From NCBI GenBank assembly GCA_021464245.1, contig JADCRB010000006.1, positions 1,567,621 to 1,631,620 on the forward strand: a stretch of DNA of 64,000 nt, written 5' to 3'. The notes below the pieces were generated by a model. That model was not told where the DNA came from, ran no database searches, and saw only the letters and a list, made by a program, of their open reading frames with translations. Origin of the DNA: Carallia brachiata (Eukaryota; Streptophyta; Magnoliopsida; Malpighiales; Rhizophoraceae). This document shows, one piece after another, positions 34,089 through 45,114 of this stretch; the stretch's first letter is position 1; each line of letters starts with the position of its first letter. The position numbers and the translations under genes are program-made.

Positions 34089-37000
34089 CAATATTAAAGA
34101 TAATCTCAATATATGGAATACAATATGGTTTACTTTTGCATAGATTATCATCCAAAGGTATAGACCATTTCATTTCCTTTTTGATTTGACCTTTGAGGTG
34201 CATTGTATTGCCTTAGGATTATGCATTAGACTACTAAACTACTCAAATCTATTGAGAGTTTGTCCTAACTCTTGCTATCCAGTAGTTTTTGTTGGCAACA
34301 TGTCAAAAATAAAAGCATTGAAAGTTGATGATGCATTCAGTAGAAGGTCCTTCTTATGCATACTAAAAGGTTAAAATAGAGTTTCATTAGGTCCCAAATG
34401 TGACAAAAGCAATATAAGGGCCATGCCTTATATATACTGGTTTGATCTTTTCATTTTTTTTTCTTTATTTTGGATTTAATTTTCATGATGAAATTTATGT
34501 GAAATTCTAACAACTAGGAAGTGCATTAAGGGAGTTAAAAAGTCATCCAAATATTGGTATGAAAAGGCATTTGGAAGCCTTTCTTCAAAGACAGCCATAA
34601 CAATCCAAAAAGAATAACGAATGGATTAAAGAATGACAAAGATATATTTCATTGGAATAGAGGTATTTTTTCTTAGAAAGGTGATGCTAGCGGTATATGT
34701 GTCATGCTTCTGCTTAATTACAATTCTCACTGTTGAACTAATCTTTGCTAAGTACGAGATCAATCTAGCGTGCCTACATTGACTGCATGGGGTTTAAAGA
34801 CAAAAGATTGCATTTGATATATTGAGAAAATTGGGTTTTTTTGTCCATTTGGTGTTTGGCATATTTAATGGGTGTGGACAAAAGTTTATAATTTGGTGTA
34901 ATGTCATTTCAATTGACACAATCAAGTAGTGAAAGATTGTAAAGCATGTGCTCATAATTTTTGATGACTGAGATTGTTGTGATATTATATATTTTAAATT
35001 GCATAAGGCACGATCCTTTGCTATAATTAATATATATATATATAGAGAAAGAGAGAGAAATATTGAGAGGTAATATTCATATATATTTCAAAATGGCTTT
35101 AGTTATTCATTCTTATGTTTATGATTCATTGCATACATAATAGAAGCTACAGTTTCTTCTTTTGTTGACATTTGGAGGATTCATTTCCTAAAAAAAACAA
35201 AAAACAAAAAAACAAAAAGAGTTAAGAGAGTTTTTACTGCCATAGTATTTCTACTGCCAATGATAATTAAGAAGTAAGAGAGTTAATGTAAGATACTAGG
35301 CCAACCTATCCAATAGGAGGCTACTTATATAGTAAGATGGTCCCTCAAACCATATTACACGTGCCCATTTATGACATATTACTTGCATAATTCGTGCATC
35401 TAAAAACATGTAGGAATGGCAAGTTATCCTAACTAGATGGCATTCTTTCCTATATAGAGGTAAGTAAGAAAATGGCTTAATGGAAGTTCAATATTATCAG
35501 ATATCTCTAACAATCTTTTTGGAGGAAGGTGTTGTCACTCTTGAATCTTAGGATCTGTCACTTCAAGATGTTGTCAAACCATTCATGGAGAACGATACAC
35601 AAGTTAGATAAAAGGATATATCATGGATTATTGTATTCATTGTGGCTACTGGGATTCAAACAAGATTTTTACAATAACAATGTAAAATTATTTTCACTAA
35701 ACATATTATGGTAACTAAAGAGTGATACTTATTCGAGTACATTGCGAAACATTTGAAAATTATTTACAGGTACACATTTCTTGCCTTTATAGTAGTTTCC
35801 TTATTAACATATATATGCTTGAGTTTCACAACCACATGTGTTTAAAGTTTTATTGTGACTGCAAACTTGTTTTCTTGAAGAATGTGAAGAAGAAAAAATA
35901 TTACTGTACCATTTACTAACAATTCAAATTTGTTGTTGTTTGTGGAGATTCTAGAACATTTAGTTTCTCGCATAAAGGGAAAAATGCCTTTGTCTCTCAA
36001 TCTTTTTCTGCAAAACCAACTTTTTGCAAAAGGTCATGCTAATATGAACATATGTAATTGTTGTTCGTTTTGGACAGTAATTAACTAAGTCTGTTTGATT
36101 TATAATATGAACTAGTGGGGTTATTGTGACAAATGGCCATAAAAATGTAGTTTTTATGACTTGTGAAATCTTGGGAATTGGGTGTGGTAAAGAGGCTGTT
36201 CCATTTACCAATGGGTGTGAACTATTTGACGATCTCCACCGTGTGTTCTATTTTGAGCCTTTGTTGTGTCAATGTTATTCCTTGTGTGTGCACGTCATGT
36301 GTTTCTTGTGTGGTATTACATTTATTTTAAACAAATCAAACAAGGTGGTTAAAAAAAATGTCCTTTTTAAATAGTTGGGGATTGTGGAAAATAGAAAATG
36401 TTATTGATAGAGAATAATATTGAAATACAGAGTGACACACAATACAATGTTCAAGCAACAAGGTGTACTTGAATGAGGTGAATTTTTCTTAATACTCTTT
36501 ATATTGTTTCATACATCCAATTTTTCAAAGATTTTGGTTACTATGTTACTTATGTGGAAAGTGTATATCAAAATTTGAGTTCAAAATGCAGATTAGGCTT
36601 TTGCTTTTCTCATAGGTCAACATTACTTCCTTGGTGTAGCATCAGACAACCATCATTTTCTCTTATCCACTGAAGAAAGGCACTGCTTGGTGTTAATGGT
36701 CAGTAAGACTATTTTGAAGGTGAAGCCACAATTCCATGGGACTATATTGTGTTAACTTTAGTACTTTTTAACCTCCATGATAAATGCATGAGACAAATTT
36801 TTTTTAAGCAAATATGATGCCCAATGAACTTAAATTAAAATATATTCTATGTCTTTGACATGTGAGCCTCAGGCTTCATGTGACCAAGTAATGATGCTAT
36901 ACCCTTGAATTAAGTTCGTCCTAAGTACTGATATGAGAGACTATAATGTTGCAAAGGTGTTTACCAATTTAGTGATATTGTTAAAAAAAAAAAAAGGTTT

Positions 37001-37539
37001 TAATTCATTGTGAAGAGATGTTTATTCGGGAGTTAGATCGAGATTTTATTTTTGGTGGGATAGTCTCAACCTATTCGTAGTTCCTATATTATGTATTGCT
37101 TCTATAGAAGGCAATTGGGATAGTACTAGGAGGTATGAAGATTTATGAGTTTTACAAATACTATTTTTTATATTGTTGTGGTAATCTCATGGTATACAAG
37201 CAAAAACTCAAAAGAGAAATTGTTGTAGCCCAAGTGAGGAATAAAAAAAAACAGAGATAGATGCAAGAGATAAACAAGTTGTGATCTGGTCCTATATGCG
37301 TAAGGACCATCTATATTTGGTAAACGAATTTTTTGTGCTTGTAATATTTGAAAGGTGCGTGAATTTGGATTATCCACCATATTAAAAGAGTATGGCAATG
37401 AAAACTGAGTTTTTATTTAGATGAGACGAAATCCATAAAATAGCTTTAAGTTCACATTTAAAGGTAAAGTAATGCCTTGAAAGCCCAAAAAAAAATAATT
37501 GTTTTGCTCAGTCTACCATGATTTTCAAGTATATAGTCT
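34089..37539 (+). other. non-coding interior of the LTR element
   Basis: I see no gag, integrase or RT motif in any frame. Low-complexity runs (AAC/AAAC near 35190-35215, TA near 35030) occur. Short open frames in this part have no recognisable features. The interior may have been replaced or scrambled. Confidence 0.5.
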
Positions 37540-38000
37540 TAGAGATGGCTAGTGAAGAGACAAATTAACTAAGAATGAATATTTCATTTTGTATGAAACC
37601 GACACTATGAGTGTTGATGATCAGTGTTGGCCAAGCCTATATTGCTCATATCAAGAGTAAATTATATGATAGAAAGACTAGACATATTTGTCTAACTCAT
37701 GAGTTAGTGAAGCATATGTAGAGAAATATATTAAGATCTCTTATTTTTGTCAGAGATGAATTAGATTGATCCTTTGATTATCACTAAGCTAAAAGCCAGT
37801 GAAATTACATCGAGGAGAATGAGACATATGCCTATAGGGAAATGGTCAAAAGTGATGGGAACCCTACCTATGTGATAGAAGATCCTTTTAAATAGGTTCA
37901 TATGGGTAATAACAAGTCACTCATTAACCTTGTAAGCACTATCAAAAATATAAAGTTCCTTCCTATGGTGTGAATAGTGCAAAAATTTCAATGTTTGAGG
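37540..38000 (+). pseudogene. copia RNase H C-terminal remnant
   Basis: A plus-strand frame reads AYIAHIKSKLYDRKTRHICL and THELVKHM, the C-terminal RNase H region of copia pol. It is followed by degraded pieces and VHMGNNKSLINLVSTI. The same downstream segment, with VHMGNN, occurs in minus orientation in the copia element at 61310-61420, so the two belong to related lineages. Stops interrupt it repeatedly. Confidence 0.7.
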
Positions 38001-38341
38001 TTGAGTTATATTATTAATGAATTCTATAGCCCTTATGGGTGGTGTGTTACTAGAATGCACTCTTAATAGAATCAACTATATGAGAGTGAAATGGGGCCGC
38101 TCCAATTCGATCTAAGGCAAAATCTCTAAAGTTTTTATGAACAGCATGATCTTAGAGAACATAATATGGTGACAAGTTCACTGTTATTCAAAAAGAATTT
38201 ATGGTTCACTGAAATATTTATTTCACCATACTTCTAAATATCAAAGCTTGTGCTCCTAGTTTTTGGTTCATAGCTCAAAAGGCACCAAAAATGATGTGTT
38301 ATGTTTTCGTTGGTTAATCCGGTGGTATTAGCCTTTTAAAA

Positions 38342-38350
38342 TAGTGGAGG
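38342..38350 (+). promoter_or_regulatory. polypurine tract before right LTR
   Basis: The run TAGTGGAGG(A) directly precedes the right LTR and gives the element plus orientation, in agreement with the RNase H remnant. Confidence 0.6.
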
Positions 38351-39010
38351 ATTATTACAAGTATTATTATATTTTAAAAAAACTAATTATCACATATAAA
38401 ACTTAGTCAAACTAGCCATTGTATGATTGTTGGACTCACCATTTATGACTGTTGAGTTGGTCGTTATTTGACCTTTAACTAGCCAATATGTGCTTTTATG
38501 TATTTAAACATTACTAGCCATTATAATGTATTGGAGACTTTATTCTTAATTATGAGATATAAACCACACTTATTATAAAAGGACCATTCTTTCATCTTCT
38601 AAATGGCTAAGAAAAAGTGTGAATGTGTTTTCTCTTTTGTCTATTCATGAGAGACTTATGCTGCTGGTTTAATTTAAAAAGAGAAGCTATTTTTGTAACC
38701 TCACTATTTGAAGTACACATTACTGGGAAGGTCTAACGTATCCTAGGAAGATAACTGCTATAACCTGTTGCATTGGGACTACTTGTCTACGGGGGCAGTA
38801 ATTATCCTTACGGACAGTGCTATGCTTGCTTCAGACATAATATCCTTTTCTTTTAATTTGTTTATTTGATTTAGCATTTTATATTTATGTAATCTTGTAG
38901 ATTATTGTTCAACATTCATAATCGTTATTTTATGTCTATTCATAATTATTGTTGTTTAATCGTGCAAATTCTTATTTTATTTTATATCTATTTTATCGAT
39001 TATTTTCCAA
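38351..39010 (+). repeat. right LTR, 660 bp
   Basis: This is the partner of 33428-34088. The two copies differ by many substitutions and small indels, so the insertion is old despite its perfect target duplication. Confidence 0.85.
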
Positions 39011-39015
39011 CACAA

Positions 39016-39493
39016 GTACCAAATCTGTAGCTCGTTGCGAAGTGACTTATTCCTTTTTATTGAATGAATAAAAATCTAAGTACTCCAATTTCTCTCACAA
39101 CACGACAAAAAACAAGGTTGCCCAAGCAACTTTATGGCAAAATTTTGAAGTAGAGGAGTCGATGCCCCATGAATTATCTGCCACAACTTTGGTTCCAATT
39201 CCCATCTGTCTCTTATAGATTCCTCATCTAAAAATTCATCCATGGATCCAAAAAATTGTGCAAACTCCAAATTCGCCATCCTTCTCTCTTCCTCATTTAG
39301 AAAATATTGTCGTAGCAATCTTTTCTCATTGATGATATTTCCACATCTGTTTGTGAAGGAATACGACTTGAATCTTCTGCAAGACATTCTTTATTTGAAT
39401 ATATAATGATAACAAGGAAAAAAGAAAGTTAAACAACATAAACAAAATTTTCAACATTTGATATATATGCAAACGAATAAGAAATTAAAAACA
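39016..39493 (-). pseudogene. hAT transposase dimerisation-domain exon
   Basis: A minus-strand exon follows an acceptor (CTTGCAG) near 39380 and reads NEEERRMANLEFAQF, RWELEPKLWQIIHG and FLSCCERNWST, the hAT dimerisation signature. A stop (TAG) stands after WST where relatives have an aromatic residue, and a frame change follows FIHSIKRNK near 39050. The domain lets hAT transposases form oligomers. It belongs to the gene that continues at 39507. Confidence 0.85.
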
Positions 39494-39506
39494 TAAAACA
39501 AGATTG

Positions 39507-40534
39507 TTACCTAAGATTCAATGGATGTGCTAGGCGATGTAAGGGAGTGTTGCTTTTGCTCCATTTATCTGCCAAAACACTATGAACAACATTCCAAAAG
39601 CTTGATTTTTTACTTGCTTCTTTTCCTTTGTGTCTGTAAATAACAGCCTTCACTTTTGAAAGCATAGAATCCCATAGGTCATAAATTAAGTGAAGACAAG
39701 GTCTATCTGTATTAGCAACTCTAAGCATCTCATATATAGGCTTGGTGAAACTGAGAATATGATCAATCTTATCCCACCACAAATCATCTAACAATTTATC
39801 TTTCACTTGACAAGCTTTCCCAACATCATCTACACGATACAAAGACCACCTCTCACTAATAACCATAGATTGCAGCCCATTCTTGATTAATTTGAACTTT
39901 TTCAACATCACAATCACTGATGCAAATTGGGTATCCACAATAGTAAGCAATTTTAATTTGGAAAAATCATTAAACATGGCAAGTCTCATTGAATGATTCA
40001 TGATAAAATTTTTAACAGCTACAACATCCCTTACAACCTTCCTAACAACCTTAGTAATCCAATGGCATTCTTTATATACAAGTTCATTAGACTTTGTGTT
40101 TTTCACAACACAAATATTCTTAAGAGCTAAGTTAAGAGTATGTACCACACATAGAGTCCAAAAAATATGAGGATAAGTCTGTTGAACTAAAAAACTAGCG
40201 GCTCTACAAACTGGTGCATTATCAGTAACAACTTGGATCACATAGCAAGAACCAACCTCTATTATCACCTCCTTGATCAATTGGAGACAAAATATCTGTC
40301 TTCAAATTCTCCTTCACAATTAATAACATGTAAGAACATTGGCCCACCTTCAGTGGTAGCCATAAAATTGATCAAAGGTCTTCTTTGAAGATCTGACCAA
40401 CCATCACACACTATGCTAACTCTTTTTTTTTCTCTCTCTCTATGTGCCTTTAATAGGATCAAGTAATCTTTCAATATTTGCTCTCTCCCTTTAAAGTAAC
40501 TTTGTTCGTAAAGTATTGTATCCTGGTGGCACAT
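39507..40534 (-). pseudogene. hAT transposase catalytic region
   Basis: Two overlapping minus-strand frames cover the catalytic body. The first (40277-40534) has VSIVCDGWSDLQRRPLINFM. The second (39507-40280, 257 codons open) has QVVTDNAPVCRAA with the catalytic Asp, then HIFWTLCVVHTLNLALKNI, NFIMNHSMRLAMFN, DDLWWDKIDHILSF, a region with DRPCLHLIYDLWDSM, and SFWNVVHSVLADKWSKSNTP. This is a plant hAT transposase with the DUF659-type domain. One base is shifted at about 40280. A splice donor follows HPLNLR at about 39506, leading to the next exon. Confidence 0.9.
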
Positions 40535-40613
40535 AACCTATATTATATATGTAAATGATTAATAAAACAACTAATAATACAAGGATATCTATGTGTACAA
40601 TTATTACTTAAAA

Positions 40614-41185
40614 TTACTTACCAAGAATATTAGTGTTGGCAGCAAAAGCAAAAGAGCTTTTGTAATAAGGATTCTTAGCAAGACTAAATAGCAATTCACC
40701 CGAGAAAAACATTTTTGCAATTTCGTTATCAAGTTGCTCTCGAGCTTGCAAATCAAAAGCCTTCTCCAAAGCCAAATTTCCTACAGGTTTTCTCTTTTTA
40801 GGCTTATATTTAGCTTGCCTAAAAGAACTCATGTTTAATGTGCCCATGTGTGCAGAACAAGATGATTGACTTGAAGATGAGGCAATGGGACCACTTTTGG
40901 TAGAGCTTGTGTTGCATGTAAGGCAGCTTCATCAACCATTTTCTTCATCTCTCTCAATAGCTAATTTGAAACTTTGGGACACACTTTAATGTTATAGCCT
41001 ATAATTTTTAGTAAATGTGACTTTACTTTACAATATGAACATTTGAAAGTGTCACCACAAATATTACATTTAAAGAAAACATTTCCACTACCATCAATCT
41101 TCACAAGTTTAGTGACAAATTGCCAAAATGGCTTAGCATCGTCCTTACTTTCTGTGTTTTTAGTAATTTCAAGACCAGTAATCAT
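40614..41185 (-). pseudogene. hAT transposase N-terminus with BED zinc finger
   Basis: The N-terminal exon starts MITGLEITKN and contains a BED-type zinc finger (FFKCNICGDTFKCSYCKVKSH), which binds DNA. A stop after PKVSN at about 40961 separates it from EMKKMVDEAALHAT and the next part, with LDNEIAKMFFSGELLFSLAKNPYY. A donor (GTAAGTAA) near 40613 and an acceptor (ATATAG) near 40535 join the latter to a YVPPGYNT-like continuation. That exon structure matches relatives of this transposase. The ATG at 41183-41185 is the first in frame. Confidence 0.85.
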
Positions 41186-41639
41186 TGCCTATAAAAGCAA
41201 CAAAAAAACAGAATTAAATCAGTGTAAAATTGTGATTTATAGTAACATAAAATTGTGTATGACCAAGAGGATGCAAACTGTTATTCACAGTTTCTTATGG
41301 GGAAAAATTACGAGTAAAAACTGCAACCAATTAATCAGCAACATCAAACTTCATGAGGAACCAAAGGTCACAAATATTGAATTAAAACCAAAAACAAAAA
41401 AAAAAGGAAAAATTGAAGAAAAAGCAAAGAAGCAATTAATATTTGCCCGTAGTAGAAAGTGAATCCAAATTCCAAAATACTAAGAGCTGTTAAGGCCTAG
41501 ACACTAAACACAATACCAAAATTAATATTCAAAACTCATGTTGGATGACTAGACAAAGAAAAATCTCTCTTGCACTCAACACAACGTTTGCCTTTAAGGA
41601 GTCAATTGAACCAGTGATGTTTTATTCAAACATATTACA
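41186..41639. other. hAT 5' flank
   Basis: This is a non-coding, A-rich stretch that should contain the hAT promoter and right terminus. I could not identify a terminal inverted repeat matching the 32836 region. Confidence 0.35.
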
Positions 41640-41862
41640 TGGTTTCTTTCCATTGCAGACAGTTCATATACAGTAAGGAATCAAAATTCAAACCAACTAA
41701 GCCTAGGTCGATTAATAGAGTAACTGATGCTCTAAGAAAAAAAGCTTTGTCTAGTTTGGGAGAAGTGTATTGGCACAGGGGACTCTTGCTATTAGTTTAT
41801 TCTCCCATTCATGATGGTGCACTCTTTCTTGATCAATAAAGTCTAATTCTTCCTAAAAAAAC
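41640..41862 (+). pseudogene. LINE ORF2 3' end with RNase H-like tail
   Basis: A plus-strand frame with KFKPTKPRSINRVTDAL and KKALSSLGEVYWHRGL resembles the RNase H-like tail of plant L1 ORF2, where R-x-x-N-x-x-A-D is conserved. It ends with a stop after LFLDQ. AATAAA follows at once, and an A-rich stretch at about 41855-41868 could be the element's poly(A) end. It may be the 3' end of the LINE cut at 32835 on the far side of the hAT insertion, with much of ORF2 missing, or a separate LINE. Confidence 0.5.
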
Positions 41863-42239
41863 AAAAATATGGTATATTGCCCAATTAACTTGTTGTAACC
41901 AATATGCAAATTTTGGAGTTTGAGATGTTTTGGTAAGGCTTTTATAGCTAACAATCTCTTTCTCCACTTCTTAATCATACTATGTACCCAAAAAAGAAGG
42001 TTAATCATACTTTTATGTTTTATGTATTCTTTTGCTACTTCTTTATTGTACTAGTTCTTTAGTTCTTTGTTTCCAAGGCAGTTGTACCCTATGTATTTTG
42101 ACTCACTGTATATGTAATTTTTTAGTTCTCTCAACATAGCATATCAGTCTATCTATTATAGTATGTCTATTTCCCTGTGGCTCTAATTCCCATTTCCCAT
42201 TTTTCTACTCTAGTTATTTAATTATTTTCGGTAATAAAC
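41863..42239. other. spacer, no gene seen
   Basis: T-rich sequence without recognised features. It ends at the 8-bp duplication of the next element. Confidence 0.4.
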
Positions 42240-42360
42240 ATTGTAGACAGTGATGTATCCAAGAAGTTTACTCAGTGGAGACAACAATATATAGAGTTAC
42301 AAACAAGTCAATTTTATAGTTTCGACATATTCAAAATGAAATGGAATTTTCCACTCAGAA

Positions 42361-42855
42361 TTGACTTTTCCACTCAAAACATTAGACGGACACAAGTTGT
42401 TGTTGGATGCAGTGAATACACCCCCAATGAATTACACCTGGTACTTTACTATGGTTTTTGATATTCCCTGGAAAATGAAATGGAATTTTGTTGTTAAGAA
42501 TATTCAAGGACCGCCATACCCGCCTTCTCTACTCAAAATCATCCAAGTTAAATGATGGAAAAAGTTACCAATGGATAAAGCCTACCCCAATTCTGCCACG
42601 TAATGGTTAATCAAGCAACAGGTTGTTGGATCTAGTGATCATTCAATATCTCCCTTTCAGAATGCAAAAAAGAAATACCAAGACAGTCTTTCCTCAGCCT
42701 CGTCTAGAGAGGAATATAGAAAAAGGCTCCAAAAAGCCCTGTCAGAATTATCTCAAGGGGAAGAGGAGCCCTTCACCTCATACATGGCAAACGAGGACCC
42801 TGATTATGGTGACCTCATCGCCGAATTGTACCTCACAAGATACCTCACAGGGTAA
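42361..42855 (+). pseudogene. pararetrovirus 3'-terminal ORF end
   Basis: A piece with WYFTMVFDIPWKMKWNF and GPPYPPSLL is followed, after a stop and frame change, by an acidic C-terminus containing REEYRKRLQKALSEL and ANEDPDYGDLIAEL that ends at 42853-42855. I associate this with the ORF preceding the intergenic region in plant caulimovirids, from general resemblance only. Its exact role is unknown to me. Confidence 0.5.
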
Positions 42856-43180
42856 TGGAGAGTGACTCACCAAATGGATAACAACGAATAAAGCATGTGA
42901 ATGGAATATGACCTCAGCAAAGGTCAGCAAGAGATAAGATCACCAGCTATAAAAAATGAATAATTTAATATAAACGTCAGAGATTACATCATCGTTAATA
43001 ATGAATATGATACGTAAGTAATGATGAATAAGAATAGTCTGCTTTTCCCCTCTATAAATAGAACTAAATACATAAGATGCAAGGCAGAGTATCACACACA
43101 TACCTTTAATCCACTAGCACTCACTCTGACCTATGCTCCTCCTTGTGAAAACCTCTCTTCCTACTTTCAATAAAATCCTC
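42856..43180 (+). promoter_or_regulatory. pararetroviral promoter and poly(A) region
   Basis: Upstream TGACC words and a CGTCA (42975-42979), resembling as-1-type elements, precede TATAAATA at 43053-43060. AATAAA follows at 43169-43174, less than 100 bases past the expected start of transcription. A poly(A) signal close behind the cap site is typical of caulimovirids, which bypass it on the first pass to make terminally redundant RNA. Confidence 0.7.
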
Positions 43181-43190
43181 CTCTGAATAT

Positions 43191-43565
43191 TTGAATATAG
43201 TGTCGCATCGAATATCAATGGCACAACCAATTATGCAACATTTTGGATGGCTTTCTGAGGTAAATCATTTAGTAAACATCCATTTTGATTTCCCTCAAAC
43301 AATTGATTTGTCTAAATATAAACCATGTCCCATGAATATTGCCCATCAGCATTGTATGGTATCAGAGCCACGTTCTTGGCTTCTAAATCGCATGAAGGTC
43401 ATTAGAATAGGTCACTTCAATACTAAGACCCAGTCTCTGCAGTATTGGTGGAATGTTGAGTTTCATAAGCATTGCATCAAACCATATAAGCAAACTGTGA
43501 AAGACGCGGTTAGGGCTACTAAAAATTGTGAAAATAGATTGAAAGAAAAGAAAAAAAGTCTATAA
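43191..43565 (+). pseudogene. leader frame spanning the primer site
   Basis: A 124-codon frame starts in the leader and reads through the primer site. It is basic near its end (KNCENRLKEKKKSL). It may be the N-terminus of the viral polyprotein, upstream of the movement-protein domain, or a chance frame. I recognise no domain in it. Confidence 0.4.
43357..43368 (+). promoter_or_regulatory. primer binding site, tRNA-iMet type (pararetrovirus)
   Basis: TGGTATCAGAGC on the plus strand is a perfect match to the initiator tRNA-Met complement, about 300 bases past the TATA box. It would prime minus-strand DNA synthesis. Confidence 0.9.
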
Positions 43566-43888
43566 GAGAATGGTACGGAGAGCTAGATCCATGAATATCT
43601 CTTACTTGATAAATCTTGTTAGAAGAAAGAAGGATATTGAGAATCACGAAAGTGATCTTGAGTGTTTGAAATAATATACAGCAGGGTTGTTTATCTAGAT
43701 AATAGGTTTGTAGCTGAAATAAGGGATAGTTAAGAAATAAAGTAAGGACTGTGTAAATAAGTGTGGTAGTAGTGTTTATTAGCCAGGGTTTCCGTTGGTC
43801 AGCCAGAAAAGTACGCAGGTAGCAGAAAAGGTTGTCCTGAAAAAGTGGTCCCAATACCAGTAAACCTCATCTACAGGTACTTTGCTTT

Positions 43889-44860
43889 ATGTCTGTATTA
43901 TCTCGAAGTTTTAATTTTAAACCTAGCTCGTCTAGATCTGCAATTATGGATGATCAAAAAATAGTAGATTATAATAGGCATAGTATGCAAATAGCTAAAA
44001 TAGAACAAGCTTTACATAATTGGAATATACCAAAAGAAGCTGAAAAGAATATTTATAAAATAGAAACTTTAGATAGTTGGAAACGTGAATACATAATTAA
44101 TACTTGTGAAAAAACTTTACATGTAAATCCTAGTGTGCCAGAAATAAGTCTTTTAGACGAATCTATAATAAATGAACATAAGGAATGTTATCAATTTATG
44201 CATATTGGTTTGGTACATATCGCCTTAAAACCGCTTCATAGACTAGGAATAGATACACCAATATTGATGTGCTTGCGTGATGCCCAACTTTTGGATTTTC
44301 AATCATCTCTGCATGCTATTTTTGAATCAAATCTAGCAAAAGGACCTGTATATTATAATTGTTACCCAAATTATTCTCTCTCTATTTTTGCTTGATCATA
44401 ATATAACTAAAAGTTTGACTCTGAATTTACAAGTTCTAGAAAATATGCTCCCAGGATCAAGGACTATTGCATTAATATATAGAATATACTATAAGATGTT
44501 ACTATCGACTATATCTCCAAAAGCATTAATAAAATACCAAAAGGACAAACCTTACTGATAGAAGAGAATTCAGATAGATCATTTGTAGAAACACCTAAAA
44601 TGATAGAATGGAATCAAATTACTTTTCCAGAAAAATGGGTATTACTAAATATACAAATACCCAGAATAATAACTCCTAGAACAAATCCTGCACAAATAAT
44701 ACAAGATGATAACGGTAATGTTGAAATAATATTTCCCTCAAGAAGAATAGAAAATCTCAGAATAGCATCTTAAAAAAAATCAACTAGTGACATACCTTTA
44801 CCTTTTGGATCAACAATAAAATATACATATGAAAACCCCTATTGAAATAATAAGATTGAA
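43889..44860 (+). pseudogene. 30K-type cell-to-cell movement protein, frameshifted
   Basis: The first 168 codons are open (43889-44395) and cover the movement-protein core, with GIDTPILMCLRDAQLLDFQ and the following KGPVYYNCYPN as the clearest motifs. The protein would enlarge plasmodesmata or form tubules for virus spread. After 44395 the frame shifts, but matching pieces run on to about 44860. Several stops prevent expression of a full product. Start at 43889 is the first ATG of the frame; the domain may really be internal to a polyprotein. Confidence 0.82.
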
Positions 44861-45114
44861 TAACCCCTTAGCTGGAGTAGATTTTCATAAAAATATACCT
44901 TATCCAGTTTATCATCAAATAAATAATAAAATGGAATCAACAGTATGAAATACATAAATTTGCTTATAATTCAGATGCACATATACAAGTAATAAAGTCT
45001 AATATACATGAATGGGAAACAATAAGTCAAAATAAAATATAATTTATACACGCTCCTATAGAAGAATATACCTTTAAACATGCTAATCAACCTATTATAG
45101 CCTCTCCCTTTAAA

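Larger units (their letters stand above)
33428..39010 (+). mobile_element. LTR retroelement (copia remnant) inserted in the hAT transposase
   Basis: Direct repeats of about 660 bp bound the insert, and CACAA is duplicated exactly outside both ends (33423-33427 and 39011-39015). The plus-strand interior ends with a copia RNase H-like piece, followed by a purine tract and the right LTR. A TATAAAA box lies in the LTR on plus. The remaining 3 kb of interior is non-coding. The insertion splits the hAT gene and is therefore younger than it. LTR tips deviate from the usual TG...CA. Confidence 0.85.

Noticed and set aside
43519..43854. Minus-strand open frame of 111 codons
   Set aside because: Antisense to the pararetrovirus leader and movement-protein start; no recognisable features.
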